Below the pieces are notes generated by a model that saw only the letters and a program-made list of their open reading frames with translations, had not been told where the DNA came from and made no database searches. A program made the position numbers and the translations under genes. Below are positions 16,391-25,978 of a DNA stretch of 64,000 bases, piece after piece; the first letter of the stretch is position 1, and every line of letters begins with the position of its first letter. Origin of the DNA: Tsukamurella paurometabola DSM 20162 (lineage in GTDB: Bacteria > Actinomycetota > Actinomycetes > Mycobacteriales > Mycobacteriaceae); NCBI RefSeq assembly GCF_000092225.1, contig NC_014158.1:1612001-1676000 (forward strand). Direction: 5' to 3'.

Positions 16391-17776
16391 ATGACCCGTC
16401 AGATCCGCTTCAACGCCTTCGATATGAACTGCGTCGCCCACCAGTCCCCGGGGCTGTGGCGGCATCCGAAGGACCAATCGCATCGGTACAAGGAGCTCAG
16501 CTACTGGACCGAGCTGGCGAAACTGTTGGAGCGCGGTACCTTCGACGGCATCTTCATCGCCGATGTGCTGGGAATCTACGACGCCTACAAGGGCAACGGT
16601 GACGCCGCGATCAGGCACGCCGCCCAGGTTCCGGTGTCCGACCCGATCCTGCTCGCCTCCGCGATCGCCGGAGCTACCGAGCACCTGGGCATAGGCATCA
16701 CCGCCGGCACCGGATTCGAGCATCCGTTCCCCTTCGCACGCAGGCTGACCACGCTCGACCACCTCACCGACGGCCGGATCGGCTGGAACGTGGTCACCGG
16801 CTACCTGCCGTCCGCGGCGAAGAACATGGGACAGCTCGATCAGCTCCAGCACGACGAGCGCTACGACCACGCCGACGAGTACCTGCAGGTGCTGTACAAG
16901 CTGTGGGAGGGGTCGTGGGAGGACGACGCGGTGATCCGCGACCGCGAGACCGGCGTGTTCACCGATCCGTCGAAGGTGCACCCGATCAATCACCACGGCA
17001 AGTACTTCGACGTCCCCGGTATCCACGTGGGAGAGCCCTCGCCGCAGCGTTCGCCCGTCATCTACCAGGCCGGGGCGTCGCCGCGCGGCCTCAAGTTCGC
17101 CACCGAGAACGCCGAGGCGATCTTCGTGGCGGCTCCCACCAAGGCGATCCTGAAGACCGTGGTGCGCACCATCCGGGAGGGGCTCGTCGCGAACGGTCGC
17201 GACCCGTACTCGGCCAAGATCTACACGCTGCTCACCATCGTCACCGACGAGACAGAGGCGAAGGCGCAGGCGAAACTCGAGGAGTACCACCGCTACGCCA
17301 GCATCGAGGGCTCGCTCGTGTTCATGTCGGGGTGGATGGGCGTGGACCTCGGCGCCTACGACCCGAGCGACCCGGTGGGGGACGTGAAATCCAACGCGAT
17401 CATCTCGGCCGTCTCCAACTTCCAGCAGGCCGACCCGTCCGGGAAGGAGTGGACGGTGGAGGACATCGGTAAGTGGGGCCGCATCGGTGGCATGGGACCG
17501 GTGCTGGTCGGGTCGGCCGAGCGGGTGGCCGACGAATTGCAGGAATGGGTCGACGAGACCGATGTCGACGGCTTCAACCTCGCCTATGCCATTACCCCCG
17601 GCACGTTCGAGGACATCGTCGAGTTCATCGTCCCCGAGCTGCGCCGCCGTGGCGTGTATCCCACGGAGTACGTGCCGGGAACGCTGCGACACAAACTATT
17701 CGGACAGGGTGATCGGCTGGCCGTCGATCACCCCGCCCAGCTATTCCGCTACGCGGGAGCCAATTCCTTGGTGTAG
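16391..17776 (+). CDS. FMN-dependent monooxygenase, NtaA/SnaA/DszA family
   Basis: The 461-residue protein is a flavin monooxygenase with a TIM-barrel of the luciferase superfamily. Typical stretches are FNAFDMNCVAHQSPGLWRHP, RLTTLDHLTDGRIGWNVVTG, VIYQAGASPRG and the C-terminal YVPGTLRHKLFG. These enzymes use reduced FMN from a partner reductase on substrates such as sulfones (DszA) or chelators (NtaA). No reductase gene is adjacent. Its last 28 bases overlap antisense with the end of the phosphatase gene on the other strand. Substrate unknown. Confidence 0.9.
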   Translation: MTRQIRFNAFDMNCVAHQSPGLWRHPKDQSHRYKELSYWTELAKLLERGTFDGIFIADVLGIYDAYKGNGDAAIRHAAQVPVSDPILLASAIAGATEHLGIGITAGTGFEHPFPFARRLTTLDHLTDGRIGWNVVTGYLPSAAKNMGQLDQLQHDERYDHADEYLQVLYKLWEGSWEDDAVIRDRETGVFTDPSKVHPINHHGKYFDVPGIHVGEPSPQRSPVIYQAGASPRGLKFATENAEAIFVAAPTKAILKTVVRTIREGLVANGRDPYSAKIYTLLTIVTDETEAKAQAKLEEYHRYASIEGSLVFMSGWMGVDLGAYDPSDPVGDVKSNAIISAVSNFQQADPSGKEWTVEDIGKWGRIGGMGPVLVGSAERVADELQEWVDETDVDGFNLAYAITPGTFEDIVEFIVPELRRRGVYPTEYVPGTLRHKLFGQGDRLAVDHPAQLFRYAGANSLV

Positions 17777-19374
17777 AGCGCGGTGCCTTTGGCATCGCGC
17801 AGGTTGACGGTGAGTGCCCGCGAGCCGGAGTCGATCGTCACCTGACCGTAGTGCTGGAATCCCTCGGCGGGGGAGACGTTCGCCTTATCGGGCGCGTGCA
17901 CGAATTCGTACTGCGCGCCGAAGGTGCCATCCAGCGGGCTCTGCGGGAACGCACCCGCATTGAGCGGTCCGGACACGAATTCCCAGAACGGCGAGAAGTC
18001 CTGGAATCCGGCGCGATCCGGGTGGTACGAGATCGCGGCCGTGTAGTGCACGTCGGCCGTGAGGTAGACGATGTTCCGCACGCCCTTGGTCTGGGAGAGG
18101 ATGCGGGAGAACGCGATCTCACGGCCGAGGGGCGCTCCGTTATCGCCCTGCGCTACGGCTTCCATGGACTTCGGCCCGCCGTCTTTCGGGTCGGTCGCGG
18201 CATCCGGGACCACGATGCTCAGCGGCAGATCGTTGGCCACGACTTTCCACACCGCTGTCGAGGACGTCAGTCCGTCGATCAGCCATTGCGTCTGCTTGGC
18301 ACCGAGAATTCCGGCTTCGTTGGAACGCGCCCATGCGGTCGGATTGGGGTCCTTGTAGCTGCGCATGTCCAGCACGAACACGTCGAGCAGAGGGCCGTAG
18401 GAGATCTTGCGGTAGAGCCGGCCGTCGGCGGCCTCGGTCGGCTGCACGGGCTGCCATTCCCGCCACGCCCGGTACGCCATATCGGCCAGCTTGTTCACGT
18501 CGGTCTCGGTGTATCCCTTGCGGTTCTGGCCCGCCAGGTTCTCGCCCGGGTACCAATTGTTGATCACCTCGTGATCGTCCCACTGGATCAGCTGCGGGAC
18601 GGTCGCGGCGAACCGCCGGTAGTGCTCGTCGGTCAGGTTGTAGGCGTAATTGCCGCGGAAGTCGTCGAGGGTCTGCGCCACCCTGGATTTCGCGTCCGAG
18701 GTCACGTTGCGATACACGCCGCCGTCGTTCTGCTTCTGCGACTCGGGGACCGGGTTGTCGGCGTAGATCGCATCGCCCGAGTGCAGGAAGAAGTCGGGGC
18801 GCCCGTCGGCGATGGCGCCCATGATCGACATGCCGCCGTCGCGGTTGATGCCCCACCCCTGTCCCACCACGTCGCCGGACCAGGCGAACGTAATGGTCTG
18901 CGGTGCCGCGGGCGCGGTGCGGAAGGTCCCGGTGAGCGGTTCCGAGCGGGCCCCGTTCTCACCTTCGAGCGTGACCCGATAGTGCACCGTCTGGCCGGAT
19001 TCCAGGCCTGTCACACGGAATCGTCCCGCACCGTCGGCGGACGGGTCCAGCTGCGGCCCCTCGAATCGCCGGGGGTTCGTGAAGGAGTCCGACGATGCGG
19101 TCTCCACGATCATCCGTGCCGGCGCATCCGACCGCGCCCAGATCAGTGCGCCGTCGTTGCGAGGGTCACCCGAGGCGATGCCGTGGGTCAGGGTGGGACG
19201 GTCCTTGACCAGTCCCGACGACGATGCCGCCGCCCCGGTCGACGACGATCCACCACACGCGGCGAGCAGCGGACCGGCGGGGATGAGGAGGGCGCCGGCG
19301 GCACCGGCCTTGAGGATCGACCGGCGCGAGGCGGCGGACTGGAGGGAACGGGACTGAGAAAGGCGCAGGGGCAT
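17749..19374 (-). CDS. PhoD-type alkaline phosphatase, Tat-exported lipoprotein
   Basis: The 541-residue protein starts with a Tat signal (SRRSILKAG) leading into a lipobox-like LLAACGG, so it is exported folded and probably anchored. Metal ligands of PhoD enzymes are visible in FFLHSGDAIYAD, QWDDHEVINNWY and YLTADVHYTA. PhoD hydrolyses phosphodiesters and monoesters using Ca and Fe. ATG 19374 is preferred over a TTG at 19392. No Pho box was identified. The 3' end overlaps the convergent monooxygenase gene by 28 bases. Confidence 0.9.
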   Translation of the reverse strand: MPLRLSQSRSLQSAASRRSILKAGAAGALLIPAGPLLAACGGSSSTGAAASSSGLVKDRPTLTHGIASGDPRNDGALIWARSDAPARMIVETASSDSFTNPRRFEGPQLDPSADGAGRFRVTGLESGQTVHYRVTLEGENGARSEPLTGTFRTAPAAPQTITFAWSGDVVGQGWGINRDGGMSIMGAIADGRPDFFLHSGDAIYADNPVPESQKQNDGGVYRNVTSDAKSRVAQTLDDFRGNYAYNLTDEHYRRFAATVPQLIQWDDHEVINNWYPGENLAGQNRKGYTETDVNKLADMAYRAWREWQPVQPTEAADGRLYRKISYGPLLDVFVLDMRSYKDPNPTAWARSNEAGILGAKQTQWLIDGLTSSTAVWKVVANDLPLSIVVPDAATDPKDGGPKSMEAVAQGDNGAPLGREIAFSRILSQTKGVRNIVYLTADVHYTAAISYHPDRAGFQDFSPFWEFVSGPLNAGAFPQSPLDGTFGAQYEFVHAPDKANVSPAEGFQHYGQVTIDSGSRALTVNLRDAKGTALYTKELAPA

Positions 19375-19581
19375 GCGAGGAGAATGGCGCAACCGAGTTC
19401 CGAACGGGAGAACGCGGGGTTACCAGCGCCGACGCCCCAGGGTGTCCACCAGGTGAACGGCGAAGGCGGGAAACGTAGCCCGATTCTGTTACCGTCAAAC
19501 GCGCGGTAATCACACGTCCGGTGGGCCCGCTCGTCTAGCAACAGGCAGCCCGGTCCGCACGGTGACCAACGCCAGGGGCTG

Positions 19582-21000
19582 ATGAGCATGCCTGATAACT
19601 CAACAACGTCCGGGAGTTCTCCGCTGTCCGCAGTGGGACTCCAGGAGACCGAGCAGCAACGGAAGAGCAAGCTGCACAAAGCCATCGCAGCGTCTGCGAT
19701 GGGCAATTTCACCGAATGGTTCGACTACGGCGTGTACGCCGCCACCACGGCCTACCTGACCCAGGCGTTCTTCCCCGGAACGCTCGGAACACTGGGAACA
19801 CTGCTCGGATTCGCCGTATCGTTCGCATTGCGCCCGCTCGGCGGCTTCGTCTGGGGGCCGCTCGGCGACCGACTCGGGCGAAAGGTCGTGCTGGCCACGA
19901 CCATTCTCCTGATGGCCTCGGCGACAGCGCTGATCGGCGTACTTCCCACACATGCTCAAGTCGGGGTGCTGGCCCCGGTCCTGCTCATCGCGCTGCGCGT
20001 GGTCCAGGGCTTCTCCACCGGAGGCGAGTACGGCGGCGCCGCGACCTTCATGGCGGAGTACTCGCCGGACGACAAGCGCGGGCGATACGGGAGCTTCCTC
20101 GAATTCGGCACCATGTGCGGTTTCGCGGGCGGAACGGCCTTCGTGCTCGTGTTGCAGCAGTTGCTCACTCGCGACGAGATGTACTCGTGGGGCTGGCGCA
20201 TTCCGTTCTTCGTGGCCATCCCACTGGGTTTCGTGGGCTGGTATCTGCGGCACCAACTCGATGACACCCCGGTCTTCGAGGAGATGGCCGACGAGCAGGA
20301 GAAGCAAGGATCCGCGTGGGATCGCTTCACCTCCCTCATCCAGAACTATCGGCGCCCGATTCTCATCATGTTCGGCTTGGTGATCGCGCTCAACATCGCC
20401 AACTACACGCTGATCGCGTACATGCCGACGTACCTTCAGGGTTCGATCGGCATGACCGAATCCGACTCGTCGATCCTCATGCTCATCGGTCAAGTGCTCA
20501 TGGCGCTGTGCATCCCGTTCTTCGGCGCCCTCTCGGACCGCACCGGTCGCAAACCGATGTGGTGGATCAGCCTGATCGGCCTGTTGATCATGGCCTATCC
20601 GATGTTCTGGCTGATGGGCCAGGGGTTCGGGTGGGCGATCGTCGGATTCGTGGTCCTCGGACTGCTGTACATCCCGCAGCTGTCCACCATCACCGCCACC
20701 TTCCCGGCGATGTTCCCCACGCAGGTGCGGTATGCGGGCTTCGCAATCTCGTACAACGTGGCGACGGCGATGTTCGGCGGCACCGCGCCACTGGTCAACG
20801 ACGCGGTGGTGGAGAACACCGGGTGGCTGCAGTTCCCGGCGTTCTACATGATGGGGGCCTGCGTGATCGGTCTCATCGCCCTGCCGTTCTTGCAGGAGAC
20901 CAAGGGATGCTCGATCCGCGGCACCGAGGTCCCCGGACCGGATACCAACGCCACCCGGCTCGCCCAGATCGAGGAGGCGAAGCTCGCCGCAGCCGGCTGA
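19582..21000 (+). CDS. MHS-family MFS transporter (ProP-like)
   Basis: The 472-residue protein has twelve predicted helices and the metabolite:H+ symporter signatures MGNFTEWFDYGVYA, GPLGDRLGRK and RVVQGFSTGGEYGGAATF. Relatives such as ProP take up proline, betaine or ectoine, and a loop after helix six (EEMADEQEKQGSAWDR) matches the family. With ectABC 5 kb away an osmolyte role is attractive but unproven; citrate and alpha-ketoglutarate are other MHS substrates. ATG 19588 is an alternative start with a better AGGGG spacing. It is followed after 24 bases by rsmD. Confidence 0.85.
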   Translation: MSMPDNSTTSGSSPLSAVGLQETEQQRKSKLHKAIAASAMGNFTEWFDYGVYAATTAYLTQAFFPGTLGTLGTLLGFAVSFALRPLGGFVWGPLGDRLGRKVVLATTILLMASATALIGVLPTHAQVGVLAPVLLIALRVVQGFSTGGEYGGAATFMAEYSPDDKRGRYGSFLEFGTMCGFAGGTAFVLVLQQLLTRDEMYSWGWRIPFFVAIPLGFVGWYLRHQLDDTPVFEEMADEQEKQGSAWDRFTSLIQNYRRPILIMFGLVIALNIANYTLIAYMPTYLQGSIGMTESDSSILMLIGQVLMALCIPFFGALSDRTGRKPMWWISLIGLLIMAYPMFWLMGQGFGWAIVGFVVLGLLYIPQLSTITATFPAMFPTQVRYAGFAISYNVATAMFGGTAPLVNDAVVENTGWLQFPAFYMMGACVIGLIALPFLQETKGCSIRGTEVPGPDTNATRLAQIEEAKLAAAG

Positions 21001-21024
21001 GCCCGGGCGTGACAGAGTGGAGCG

Positions 21025-21585
21025 ATGACCAGGATCATCTCCGGGGCGGCTCGCGGGCGCAGGCTCGCGGTGCCGCCCCGCGGCACGCGCCCCACGTCGG
21101 ATCGGGTGCGGGAGGCCGTATTCAGCGCGCTCGTCGCGCGACTCGACTTCGAGGACCTCGCAGTCCTCGACCTGTACGCGGGCTCCGGTGCACTCGGTCT
21201 TGAGGCGCTCTCGCGCGGCGCGGCCCGTACTGTCCTCGTCGACCAGGACGCCAAGGCTGCGGCCGTGGCCAAGGACAACGCCCGCACCGTCGGCCTCCCC
21301 GGCGCGACGGTGCGCCGCGGCACCGTCGGGACTTATCTGGGCGGTACCCCGGAGCCCTTCGATGTGGTCTTCCTGGACCCTCCCTACGACCTACCCGCGA
21401 CGACCGTCGATACCGATCTCGCGGCGTTGGCGCAGGGGTGGCTCGCGCCGGGCGCCTACGTCGTTCTCGAGCGGTCCGCGCGCACTCCGCAGGCCAGCTG
21501 GCCCGCGGGACTGGAACCCGAACTCACGCGGGACTACGGCGAGACCCGCATCGAGGTCGCCGTCTGGCAGGATCGATCGGCATGA
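21025..21585 (+). CDS. rsmD: 16S rRNA (guanine966-N2)-methyltransferase
   Basis: The 186-residue protein has the RsmD N-terminus MTRIISGAARGRRL, the SAM loop DLYAGSGALGLEALSRG and the catalytic DPPY at 118-121. It methylates G966 of 16S rRNA on the assembling 30S subunit. Its stop overlaps the coaD start (ATGA), and the rsmD-coaD pair is conserved in many bacteria, including mycobacteria. Confidence 0.95.
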   Translation: MTRIISGAARGRRLAVPPRGTRPTSDRVREAVFSALVARLDFEDLAVLDLYAGSGALGLEALSRGAARTVLVDQDAKAAAVAKDNARTVGLPGATVRRGTVGTYLGGTPEPFDVVFLDPPYDLPATTVDTDLAALAQGWLAPGAYVVLERSARTPQASWPAGLEPELTRDYGETRIEVAVWQDRSA

Positions 21586-22055
21586 GCAAGGCGTGTTGCC
21601 CCGGATCATTCGACCCCATGACCAACGGCCACCTCGACATCTTCCGGCGCGCCGCGAAGCTGTTCGACGAACTCGTGGTCACAGTGGTGGTCAACCCGAA
21701 CAAGCAGGGCATGTTCACGATCGATGAGCGGATCGCGCTGATCGAGGAGAACGTCGCCGACCTGCCCGGCGTGAGCGTCGAACGCTGGGAGGGCCTGCTC
21801 GTCGACTACGCCCGCGACCGGGGGATGGCGTGCATCGTCAAGGGTCTGCGCAATTCCACCGACTTCGACTACGAACTGCCGATGGCCGGTATGAACCAGC
21901 ACCTCACGGGGGTGGAGACCGCGTTCCTCACCACCAGCCCGCAGTACTCCTACGTGTCCAGCTCGCTGGTCAAGGAAGTCGCGAAGCTGGGCGGTGACAT
22001 CTCCGCCCTGATTCCTCCCAATGTGCAGGACGCCGTGCGCGCCAAACTGTCCTGA
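21582..22055 (+). CDS. coaD: Phosphopantetheine adenylyltransferase
   Basis: The 157-residue protein transfers AMP from ATP to 4'-phosphopantetheine, the penultimate step of coenzyme A synthesis. The nucleotidyltransferase motif GSFDPMTNGHLD (8-19) and the C-terminal YSYVSSSLVKEVAKLGGD are clear. Length is standard. The ATG at 21582 overlaps the rsmD stop; longer upstream frames lie inside rsmD and are ignored. Confidence 0.97.
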   Translation: MSKACCPGSFDPMTNGHLDIFRRAAKLFDELVVTVVVNPNKQGMFTIDERIALIEENVADLPGVSVERWEGLLVDYARDRGMACIVKGLRNSTDFDYELPMAGMNQHLTGVETAFLTTSPQYSYVSSSLVKEVAKLGGDISALIPPNVQDAVRAKLS

Positions 22056-22185
22056 ATCCGGAAGAATCAAGTAAGACGATGCTCTGCGCGGCTCACAGCC
22101 GCGATATCGACCGATTTCGTGAACGCCTCGACACGCGGCGGCGCCGTTACGGCGAAACATCGGTCCCACCCGTCACAATAGGAGC

Positions 22186-22977
22186 ATGTACCGCGTATTC
22201 GAAGCATTGGACGAACTGGGCGCCATCCTGGAGGAGGCGCGCAGCGTCCCCATGACCGCGGGCTGCCTCGTACCCCGGGGCGACGTCCTCGAACTTCTCG
22301 ACGACATCCGCGACGCCTTCCCGGCCGACCTCGACGACGCACAGGACGTGCTCGATCAGAAGGACCGGCTGATCAGTGAGGCGCGCACGCACTACGACAC
22401 CACCGTCGGTCAGGCCAACTCCGAGGCAGACGCCACGCTGAGCCGCTCCCGCGCCGAGGCCGACCGCATCCTCGCCGACGCGAAGTCGCAGGCCGACCGC
22501 ATGGTCGCCGAGGCGCATCAGCACGCGACCGGGCTGGTGGCCGAGGCCCGCGCCGAAGACGAGCGCATCCGCCGCGGCGCGCAGCGCGAGTACGAGGCGG
22601 TCACCGGCCGTGCCCGCGCCGAGGCCGAGCGCCTGACCGCCGACGGTAACGCCACCTACCAGCGCTCCGTCGCCGAGGGCATCGCCGAGCAGGAGCGCCT
22701 GGTGTCCGCGACCGAGGTCGTGGCGGCCGCGAAGGCCGAGTCCGACCGCATCATCGACGCCGCACACGCCGAGTCCGATCGCCTCCGCGGCGAATGCGAT
22801 GTGTACGTCGACACCAAGCTGGCGCAGTTCGAAGAGGTGCTCGGTGCCACCGTTCGCTCGGTGAACCGCGGCCGCCAGCAGTTGCGCACCGCGGCCGGCG
22901 TGCACGATTACAGCGACCACGGCGCCACCGACGGCTACCTGGAGGAATTCGCCGACTCGCGCGCCGAGGCGCGGTAG
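22186..22977 (+). CDS. sepIVA: DivIVA-domain septation protein SepIVA
   Basis: The 263-residue protein is largely a coiled coil of Ala/Glu/Arg heptads (about residues 55-215) after an N-terminal region YRVFEALDELGAILEEARSV, and it ends with a short acidic tail. This matches Rv2927c/SepIVA, an essential divisome-associated coiled-coil protein of mycobacteria, and the following genes (DUF177, rnc, mutM) are the same as in mycobacteria. In other reading frames it gives long Ala-rich shadows. An AGGAGC site directly abuts the ATG. Confidence 0.9.
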   Translation: MYRVFEALDELGAILEEARSVPMTAGCLVPRGDVLELLDDIRDAFPADLDDAQDVLDQKDRLISEARTHYDTTVGQANSEADATLSRSRAEADRILADAKSQADRMVAEAHQHATGLVAEARAEDERIRRGAQREYEAVTGRARAEAERLTADGNATYQRSVAEGIAEQERLVSATEVVAAAKAESDRIIDAAHAESDRLRGECDVYVDTKLAQFEEVLGATVRSVNRGRQQLRTAAGVHDYSDHGATDGYLEEFADSRAEAR

Positions 22978-23049
22978 CTGGCGAAGCACGCCCGTTCGGA
23001 CGTACACTCGGGTGTTTGACTCGAATCGTCGACCTACACCGAGGTAGTT

Positions 23050-23634
23050 GTGAACGAAACCCAGACCGCCGTGCGGCAGCCGGCCGGTAAGCCGTACGTC
23101 CTCGACGTCCGCAGTTTCGGTCGCCGCCCGGGCACGTCAGCGCAGGTGCACCGGACTGTGGCCGCCCCCGACCGGATCGGCGTCGATCTCATCGCGATCG
23201 ACGCGGGCGAGGAGATCGACCTCGACCTGCAGGTGCAGGCCGTATCCGAGGGTGTGCTGGTCACGGGCACCGTGAGCGCCGATACCACCGGCCAGTGCGC
23301 TCGCTGCCTGGCCGATATCTCGGGCGCCGTGAACCTCTTCCTCACGGAGCTGTTCGCGTACCCGGATAGTGAGACCGATAAGACCACCGATGAGGACGAG
23401 ATGTTCCGCATCGATGACGACATGATCGACCTCGAGCAGGCCATCATCGATGGCGTCGCACTGGAGCTGCCCCTCGCCCCCGTCTGCACCGAGAACTGCC
23501 CGGGCCTGTGCCAGGGCTGCGGTGAGCGGCTCGCCGAGCTCGAACCGGACCACGCACATGAGCAGATCGACCCCCGCTGGGCGGGCCTGGCGAAGTTCGG
23601 GTCCGGCGCCGAGGGCGGGGCCGACCAGAAGTGA
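23050..23634 (+). CDS. DUF177 (YceD-like) metal-binding protein
   Basis: The 194-residue protein has the DUF177 layout: [12 protein letters not shown] at the N-terminus, a first Cys pair CARCLADI, an acidic middle [17 protein letters not shown] and the second Cys pair LCQGCGERL with ENCPG. The family is linked to 23S rRNA processing and often lies before rpmF; here rpmF is absent and rnc follows directly with a GTGA overlap. GTG 23050 is the start. The role in ribosome assembly is inferred from family and the RNase III neighbour. Confidence 0.9.
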   Translation: MNETQTAVRQPAGKPYVLDVRSFGRRPGTSAQVHRTVAAPDRIGVDLIAIDAGEEIDLDLQVQAVSEGVLVTGTVSADTTGQCARCLADISGAVNLFLTELFAYPDSETDKTTDEDEMFRIDDDMIDLEQAIIDGVALELPLAPVCTENCPGLCQGCGERLAELEPDHAHEQIDPRWAGLAKFGSGAEGGADQK

Positions 23635-24380
23635 GCAAGCGCCTGCCCGCGCCCCCCGCGTCGGACCGCACCCCGCTGCTGGAGGCGTTGGGCGTCGAGC
23701 TCGATGACGAGTTGCTCACGCTGGCACTGACGCACCGCTCGTACGCCTATGAGGCGGGTGGGCTGCCCACCAATGAGCGCCTCGAATTCCTCGGCGACAG
23801 CGTGCTCGGCATCTCCGTCACCGAGTGGCTGTACGTGACGCACCCCGATAAGCCCGAGGGCGAGCTGGCCAAGATCCGCGCCAGTGTGGTCAACATGCAC
23901 GCACTGGCTCGCGTCGCGCGGAAGCTGGGAGAGGGCGGTCTCGGCGCGCACCTGTACCTCGGCCGCGGTGAGGAATTGACCGGTGGTCGGGACAAGGATT
24001 CCATCCTCGCCGATGGCATGGAGGCGCTGCTCGGCGCGGTGCACATCGAGCACGGCATCGACACCGCCCGCTCGGTGGTGCTGCGCCTGTTCGAGCCGAT
24101 GCTCACCACGTCGTCGACGATGGGCGCGGGGCTCGATTGGAAGACCTCGTTGCAGGAGTTGACCGCCGAGCGCGACCTGGGTGTCCCCGCGTACCGCATC
24201 ACGTCGACGGGACCGGACCACGATAAGGAGTTCACCGCCGTGGTCGTGATCGACGAGGCGGATCTCGGCGAGGGAGTCGGCCGCACGAAGAAGGAGGCCG
24301 AGCAGAAGGCCGCCGCGGCGGCGTGGAAATCCTTGGACGCCACCAAGTCTGAGGAATCGGCTACGCCCGAGCCTGCCTGA
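23631..24380 (+). CDS. rnc: Ribonuclease III
   Basis: The 249-residue protein has the RNase III signature [10 protein letters not shown] (48-57), the second acidic site in [11 protein letters not shown], and a C-terminal double-stranded RNA-binding domain ([13 protein letters not shown] ... [16 protein letters not shown]). It processes rRNA precursors and other duplex RNAs. The GTG start overlaps the DUF177 stop and its own stop shares a base with mutM (TGATG). Confidence 0.97.
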   Translation: MSKRLPAPPASDRTPLLEALGVELDDELLTLALTHRSYAYEAGGLPTNERLEFLGDSVLGISVTEWLYVTHPDKPEGELAKIRASVVNMHALARVARKLGEGGLGAHLYLGRGEELTGGRDKDSILADGMEALLGAVHIEHGIDTARSVVLRLFEPMLTTSSTMGAGLDWKTSLQELTAERDLGVPAYRITSTGPDHDKEFTAVVVIDEADLGEGVGRTKKEAEQKAAAAAWKSLDATKSEESATPEPA

Positions 24381-25240
24381 TGCCCGAACTGCCCGAGGTC
24401 GAGGTGGTGCGCCGCGGTCTGGCCGACCACCTCGTGGGTCGTACCGTCACCGCGGTCGAGGTTCTGCATCCCCGTGCCGCCCGCCGCCACGTGGCCGGCG
24501 ATGCCGATCTGATCGGTCAGGTGACCGGCGCGCAGGTCACCTCCGCGGAGCGGCGCGGAAAGTTCCTGTGGCTGCCGCTCGCCCGCGCAGGACGCCCCGC
24601 GGACGCCGCGATCGTGGTGCACCTGGGAATGAGTGGACAGATGCTGGTGGGACCGGGCGACGATCGGCATCTGCGGATCCGAGCCGGGCTCGACGACGGT
24701 GCGGTGCTTCGTTTCGTGGACCAGCGGACCTTCGGCGGCTGGGCCGTCGATCCACTGGTCGAGGTGGACGGGACGCTCGTCCCGGAATCGGTGGCGCACA
24801 TCGCCCGCGATCCCCTCGACGCGCGCTTCGACCGCGCCGCCGTGATCGCCCGGATGAAGGCGAAGGACACCGAGGTCAAACGCGTCCTGCTGGACCAGAC
24901 CGTGATCTCCGGTGTCGGCAACATCTACGCCGACGAGGCGCTGTGGCTCAGTCGCGTGCACGGGCGGCGGCGGGCTTCCGCCCTGACCAAGCCCGCGCTC
25001 GGTCGCCTGGTCGACGATGCCACCGAGGTGATGCGCAAGGCGCTGGACCAGGGCGGCACCAGTTTCGACTCGCTGTACGTGAACGTCAACGGCCAATCCG
25101 GCTACTTCGAGCGATCACTCAACGCCTACGGGCGCGACGGTGAGCCCTGCCGCCGGTGCGGCACGATCATGCGCCGCGAGCAATTCATGAACCGGGGATC
25201 GCACTTCTGTCCCACGTGCCAGACGGCGCCTCGTCATTGA
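24380..25240 (+). CDS. mutM: Formamidopyrimidine-DNA glycosylase
   Basis: The 286-residue enzyme removes oxidised purines and nicks abasic sites. It begins [13 protein letters not shown], with the catalytic N-terminal Pro2 and Glu3 exposed after Met removal, has the helix-two-turn-helix region [14 protein letters not shown] and a C-terminal zinc finger ([11 protein letters not shown] ... HFCPTCQ). Length is usual. It ends the sepIVA-DUF177-rnc-mutM block. Confidence 0.97.
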   Translation: MPELPEVEVVRRGLADHLVGRTVTAVEVLHPRAARRHVAGDADLIGQVTGAQVTSAERRGKFLWLPLARAGRPADAAIVVHLGMSGQMLVGPGDDRHLRIRAGLDDGAVLRFVDQRTFGGWAVDPLVEVDGTLVPESVAHIARDPLDARFDRAAVIARMKAKDTEVKRVLLDQTVISGVGNIYADEALWLSRVHGRRRASALTKPALGRLVDDATEVMRKALDQGGTSFDSLYVNVNGQSGYFERSLNAYGRDGEPCRRCGTIMRREQFMNRGSHFCPTCQTAPRH

Positions 25241-25361
25241 GCTGGGGATTCGAGTCCAGGGCGACGACGGCTCCGGTGACGGACACGTGAGCGGTACCTA
25301 GGCACCGCGCCGAGGCCCAGCAGCAGGCCGTCGGGCTACACATCTGCACGGGCGACGGGTT

Positions 25362-25406
25362 CCCGCTCCCGGATCGTCGTCCCGCCCCCGTTGCGACGGG
25401 AGCGGG
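25362..25406. terminator. Inverted repeat between convergent mutM and DUF1648 genes
   Basis: CCCGCTCCCG (25362-25371) and CGGGAGCGGG (25397-25406) form a perfect 10-bp GC-rich stem with a 25-base loop that can itself fold. It lies three bases before the DUF1648 stop codon, between two genes transcribed towards each other, the position of a bidirectional terminator. No T run follows, as is common in high-GC actinobacteria. Confidence 0.5.
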
Positions 25407-25408
25407 AG

Positions 25409-25915
25409 TCAGGAACGGGAGCGGGAGGGCTGCGATGCCTCGCGGCGCGGGTTCATCAGCCGCCGGATCAGGTTCGCCAGCAGCAGCACCATGGCCACGG
25501 CGAACACCGCGATGACCACGGCGATCGTGCCGCGCGTCGACTCGTCCACCGCCGCGATCAGCGTGGCTGCGAGCAGCAGTTGCACCAGGGTGCCGACGGT
25601 GAGGAAGAACCGCTCGACGATCGCGTCGAATTCGGCGCGGTGGTCCGGCGCGAGCCACACATCGCGCCGCGGGGTGTTGATCGCCGAGTCCGGCAGTTTC
25701 GACGAGTACGCGGCCAACCCGGCGAACAGGCCGGCGAGCACGGCCGCCGACACCCCGAAGCCGATCACGACGGGGGTCCGCGATCCCCAGGAGTCGGCCT
25801 CGCCGCTGAACGTGAAATGCATCGGGAACGGGTCGGGGCCCGCCACCGCCGCCCACACCACCGCGGCGGCACACAGCACCACCGCGCTCAGGAAGATCCA
25901 CCATCGCCAGCGCAC
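25409..25915 (-). CDS. DUF1648-type membrane protein
   Basis: The 168-residue protein has four hydrophobic segments (WWIFLSAVVLCAAAVVWAAV, VVIGFGVSAAVLAGLFAGLA, LVQLLLAATLIAAV, IAVVIAVFAVAMVLLLANLI). Between the first two is FPMHFTFSGEADSWGSR, the short DUF1648 motif also found at the start of SdpI-type immunity proteins. GTG 25915 is the chosen start; a longer frame upstream overlaps the OsmC gene. Function unknown. Confidence 0.7.
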   Translation of the reverse strand: MRWRWWIFLSAVVLCAAAVVWAAVAGPDPFPMHFTFSGEADSWGSRTPVVIGFGVSAAVLAGLFAGLAAYSSKLPDSAINTPRRDVWLAPDHRAEFDAIVERFFLTVGTLVQLLLAATLIAAVDESTRGTIAVVIAVFAVAMVLLLANLIRRLMNPRREASQPSRSRS

Positions 25916-25978
25916 GCCCGAACCGTACCGCTGCACGTCCGGCCCGGCGAGATACGGACCTACAGGTAGATTGGTCGC

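Noticed and set aside
16376-17692. Minus-strand open frame of 438 codons opposite the flavin monooxygenase
   Set aside because: It is the complement of a recognisable NtaA/DszA-type protein and has shadow composition.
17851-19509. Plus-strand open frame of 552 codons opposite the PhoD gene
   Set aside because: It is a high-GC shadow: the PhoD frame has a Tat signal and metal motifs, while this frame is Gly/Arg/Val-rich without any domain.
25397-25426. Short direct repeat CGGGAGCGGGAG twice
   Set aside because: It is partly the end of the DUF1648 coding sequence (Arg-Ser repeats) and partly the right arm of the terminator stem; no separate element is needed.
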